A stretch of 15,604 nucleotides of DNA, from positions 1 to 15,604 of the forward strand of contig DATGEP010000348.1 in NCBI GenBank assembly GCA_035310125.1, given 5' to 3'. Below the pieces are notes generated by a model. That model did not search any database. It was given only the letters and a program-made list of their open reading frames with translations, and had not been told where the DNA came from. The translations under genes were made by a program, and so were the position numbers. The stretch is from DATGEP01 sp035310125 (GTDB lineage Bacteria > Chloroflexota > Ktedonobacteria > Ktedonobacterales > JADMIN01). Below are positions 13,288 to 15,604 of this stretch, in pieces; positions within the stretch are counted from its first letter, which is position 1, and every line of letters starts with the position of its first letter.

Positions 13288-15604
13288 TCACGCGCCCGTG
13301 CGGCCGGCATCCCCTTCGCTCAGCAGCACACCGCCATACGCCACATGCCCGCCGCCGGGGTGCGCGGCATCCGGCGGAAGCGGCGCGAGCCCTTGCCATT
13401 GCATGCCCCCCTGCTTGGACGACAGCAGGAGAATGGGGCCGAGCGTCGGCGTGGCGAGAACCGCTGTAGACTCCTGCCCCTGAATGAGCATCGCGTCGGG
13501 CGCACCGCCCGGTGCGCCGTTCCACGAATGCGGGAGCGGCAGCCATGCGAACATCGTATCGCCGGTTTCCCACCGCGTCGGCGCGCAATCACGAAACGTC
13601 CGCATTGGTCCCACCTGCCCAGCCGCACTGACATCGCGAACCAGCGTGCGCAGCCTGAGCGGCGTCGCACCGGGAGGCGTAGATCCAAGAACCGTCCAGC
13701 GCAGCCGTAGCTGGGCGCCGTCCACCAGCCCCGTGTCTAGCTGAAGTCCCTGGCCCGCGGCGTCGCGCAGACGCACTGGCGCAAGCGGAATTTCGCCTGG
13801 GAGCGCCGCTGGGAGCGTCCCGGCCACGCGATACACCACAAGCGGCGCATTACCTGCCATCGCAATCTCAGCCACGATACCCGCGTTGGGCAGCGTCGCC
13901 AGCGCGCGTGCATCCAGTGAATCGCTCGCCGCGACGACCAGCGCCGGCCTTGCGTCCGGTGCGGGCAGCACCAGGCAGGCATCCATGAAACCTACCCGAT
14001 CAGGATGCTCACGCACGAGCGCGTAGTCCATCGGGACGGTCTCCAGCGGACTCTCCGCGATGTAGGTGCTTGTCGCGCCGATCTGCCGCTGGAGCTGAGT
14101 CAGCCGCGCGTCCGCCTGTTGGAGCGCGCCCAGTGGATAGCCGTAGCCGGCGATGCGTGCGTCAAACTGGCCCGTCGCGATAGAGACCGTGTAGAGCAGC
14201 GATTGCGCTGCCTGGCCCAGGATCAGTGCGACGAGGAGAGTGAGCACGAGCGCGCACGCGACAGACGTCCCCATCCGCGTGCGCCCGGCGAGCCGCGCCG
14301 CGCCTTCCGCCAGCGCCAGCGCCCCGAATGCCATCGTGAGAAACGCGCACGGATACAGGATGATGAGGTAGTGGGTGAAGATCGCGCTGGAATGGCGGAT
14401 CAAGAGCGCGAGCGGTACCGTGACAAGCAGCCAGAGGAGCAGAGCGGCCCGCCATGCGGCGCCGGCGCGCAGCCCGCGCCAGGTCGCAGACACCCATTCC
14501 CTGATCCGCGTTAGAGAGCTCAGTTGTTCCGCCTGACCCCGCCAGAGCGCCCACGCCGGCGTGAGGACGCGCCACGTGAGTGTGATCCATCCCACGGCGA
14601 AGAGCAGGCTCGCCGCCAGCCCAAGTGCGACATAGAGCGGGGAAATCGCCGCGTAAGGAGCGGAGGTGCCAAGCGATGGATTCGTGATCGGTGCGGCGAG
14701 CAGCTGAACGATACCGGCGAGTGAATGGGGCGGGGCATGAGGAATAGAGCCAGCCAGCGGCAGCCCCGGCGCGCCCAATGCCTCGTACAGCCGGAAGAAC
14801 ACTTCCGGGTCAATCTTCGCGTGTCCCGATGTGTAAGCGGTAACCAGGCGCAGATCAGACCAGCCGCTGACGGCTTCCCACACAAGCGTGGGAGCCAGCA
14901 GCGCCGCGACGATGACGGCGGAAAGCACGTACTCGCCCCAGCGGGGCCGGTGGGGCGCGAGCAGCACACCGGCGAGCAGGGCAGGCGCCAGCAGCAGCAT
15001 CGTAGGGTGTAGCAGCGCGCCGAGCGCCAGCAGCGCCACGGCGGGCGCGAGCATTCCGCGTCTGCCCTGGATACAGCCCGCGTAAAGCGCCAGGGCGAAC
15101 AGCGCGACCAGTGGCGGCAGGTAATTCTGCGGCCAGAGGAAACGGCTATACAACACGGCAGCCGGGCCAGCCGCGAAAAGCAGCGATCCCACCGCCGCGA
15201 CGCGCCGCCCGAAGAAGCGCAGCGCGAAAATATAGCAGAGCGCGACACCCAGCACATTCCAGAGCGCCAGCGACACGACGGCCGGCAGCGGATCTTTATC
15301 GAGGAGGGCGAATGGCAGCAGGAAATAGACACTGAGCGGCGGATTGAAGGTGTGGATAGAGGACGCGAGACCAGCCACAGGCACGGCATGACGCTGCACA
15401 GCTTCGCGGGCGAGCGTCATCAGCGTCGCCTGATCGAAGAGAAAGTGTGTCGAATCGAGCGCCCAGAGCCGCAACACGGCGCCGAGTGTGACGGCGATCC
15501 AAAACTCTGGGTGCCGCGTCCAGGCCCATCCGCTCGTGTCTTTGCCACCTGGCGCCGCCGGCGCTGTGCCCGCGCTGACGATTTCTCGGTGCTGCTCGCT
15601 CGCG
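13288..15604 (-). CDS. GT-C family membrane glycosyltransferase, N-terminus cut by right edge
   Basis: At least 771 residues; the frame stays open to the right edge with sensible protein sequence (about S-G-W-A-W-T-R-H-P-E-F-W-I-A-V-T-L at 24-40), so the GTG at 15477 is not the start. The first part has about ten to twelve TM helices, beginning near residue 32. The first outer loop has F-D57-Q-A-T-L-M-T-L-A, the place of the acidic catalytic motif in ArnT/PMT-type enzymes, which move a sugar from a polyprenyl-phosphate carrier to an acceptor outside the membrane. Further landmarks are N-P-P-L-S-V-Y-F-L-L-P and S-R-F-L-W-P-Q-N-Y-L-P-P. About the last 280 residues form a non-membrane domain, presumably outside the cell, of unknown role. 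The substrate cannot be told. The stop lies 20 nt before the -35 of the MarR promoter, with no terminator seen between them. Confidence 0.85.
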   Translation of the reverse strand, partial: ASEQHREIVSAGTAPAAPGGKDTSGWAWTRHPEFWIAVTLGAVLRLWALDSTHFLFDQATLMTLAREAVQRHAVPVAGLASSIHTFNPPLSVYFLLPFALLDKDPLPAVVSLALWNVLGVALCYIFALRFFGRRVAAVGSLLFAAGPAAVLYSRFLWPQNYLPPLVALFALALYAGCIQGRRGMLAPAVALLALGALLHPTMLLLAPALLAGVLLAPHRPRWGEYVLSAVIVAALLAPTLVWEAVSGWSDLRLVTAYTSGHAKIDPEVFFRLYEALGAPGLPLAGSIPHAPPHSLAGIVQLLAAPITNPSLGTSAPYAAISPLYVALGLAASLLFAVGWITLTWRVLTPAWALWRGQAEQLSSLTRIREWVSATWRGLRAGAAWRAALLLWLLVTVPLALLIRHSSAIFTHYLIILYPCAFLTMAFGALALAEGAARLAGRTRMGTSVACALVLTLLVALILGQAAQSLLYTVSIATGQFDARIAGYGYPLGALQQADARLTQLQRQIGATSTYIAESPLETVPMDYALVREHPDRVGFMDACLVLPAPDARPALVVAASDSLDARALATLPNAGIVAEIAMAGNAPLVVYRVAGTLPAALPGEIPLAPVRLRDAAGQGLQLDTGLVDGAQLRLRWTVLGSTPPGATPLRLRTLVRDVSAAGQVGPMRTFRDCAPTRWETGDTMFAWLPLPHSWNGAPGGAPDAMLIQGQESTAVLATPTLGPILLLSSKQGGMQWQGLAPLPPDAAHPGGGHVAYGGVLLSEGDAGRTGA

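Overview
The window looks like a stretch of high-G+C bacterial chromosome, most probably from a member of the Chloroflexota, perhaps class Ktedonobacteria. That placement rests on protein flavour: a YggT protein with a long Pro/Gln-rich head, an anti-sigma factor carrying 'DGWAVG' repeats, and a GT-C glycosyltransferase of the type common there. There is no rRNA or other marker to prove it. Every convincing gene, eleven in all, lies on the minus strand, so transcription runs right to left. Both edges cut through a gene.

Layout, in transcription order (right to left). (1) 15604-13288: a large GT-C type membrane glycosyltransferase, cut by the right edge and open to it. (2) 13268-12410: a consensus promoter with an overlapping inverted repeat, then a MarR repressor that seems to be translated from a nearly leaderless mRNA, overlapping by 11 nt a small conserved protein with H-x-D-H-L-R and K-Y-H-E-T motifs. 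(3) 12166-6809: a 1785-residue DUF4011 superfamily-1 helicase with a C-terminal PD-(D/E)XK-like nuclease and a four-cysteine tail, a plausible single-gene nucleic-acid defence or repair enzyme. (4) 6729-2941: an apparent operon of an ECF sigma factor, a zinc-binding anti-sigma factor whose outer part has seven DGW repeats (a predicted beta-propeller), an 8-TM protein built of two similar halves, and a small basic protein of unknown function. (5) 2908-599: a strong promoter with palindromic architecture, an unusually long gene-free stretch with a strong hairpin, then three small membrane proteins: GlsB/YeaQ-like, YggT-like, and one resembling the YkvA layout. (6) 295-1: the first 98 residues of an exported protein cut by the left edge.

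How they may work together. The sigma/anti-sigma pair overlaps by 4 nt and the next gene follows after 3 nt, so these three are almost certainly co-expressed as an envelope-sensing switch in which the seven-repeat domain would be the sensor. The trio of small membrane proteins further on is of stress/envelope type and could be a target, but nothing in the sequence proves that. The MarR pair is a self-contained, probably self-repressed unit. No tRNA, rRNA, CRISPR array, insertion sequence or integration site was seen.
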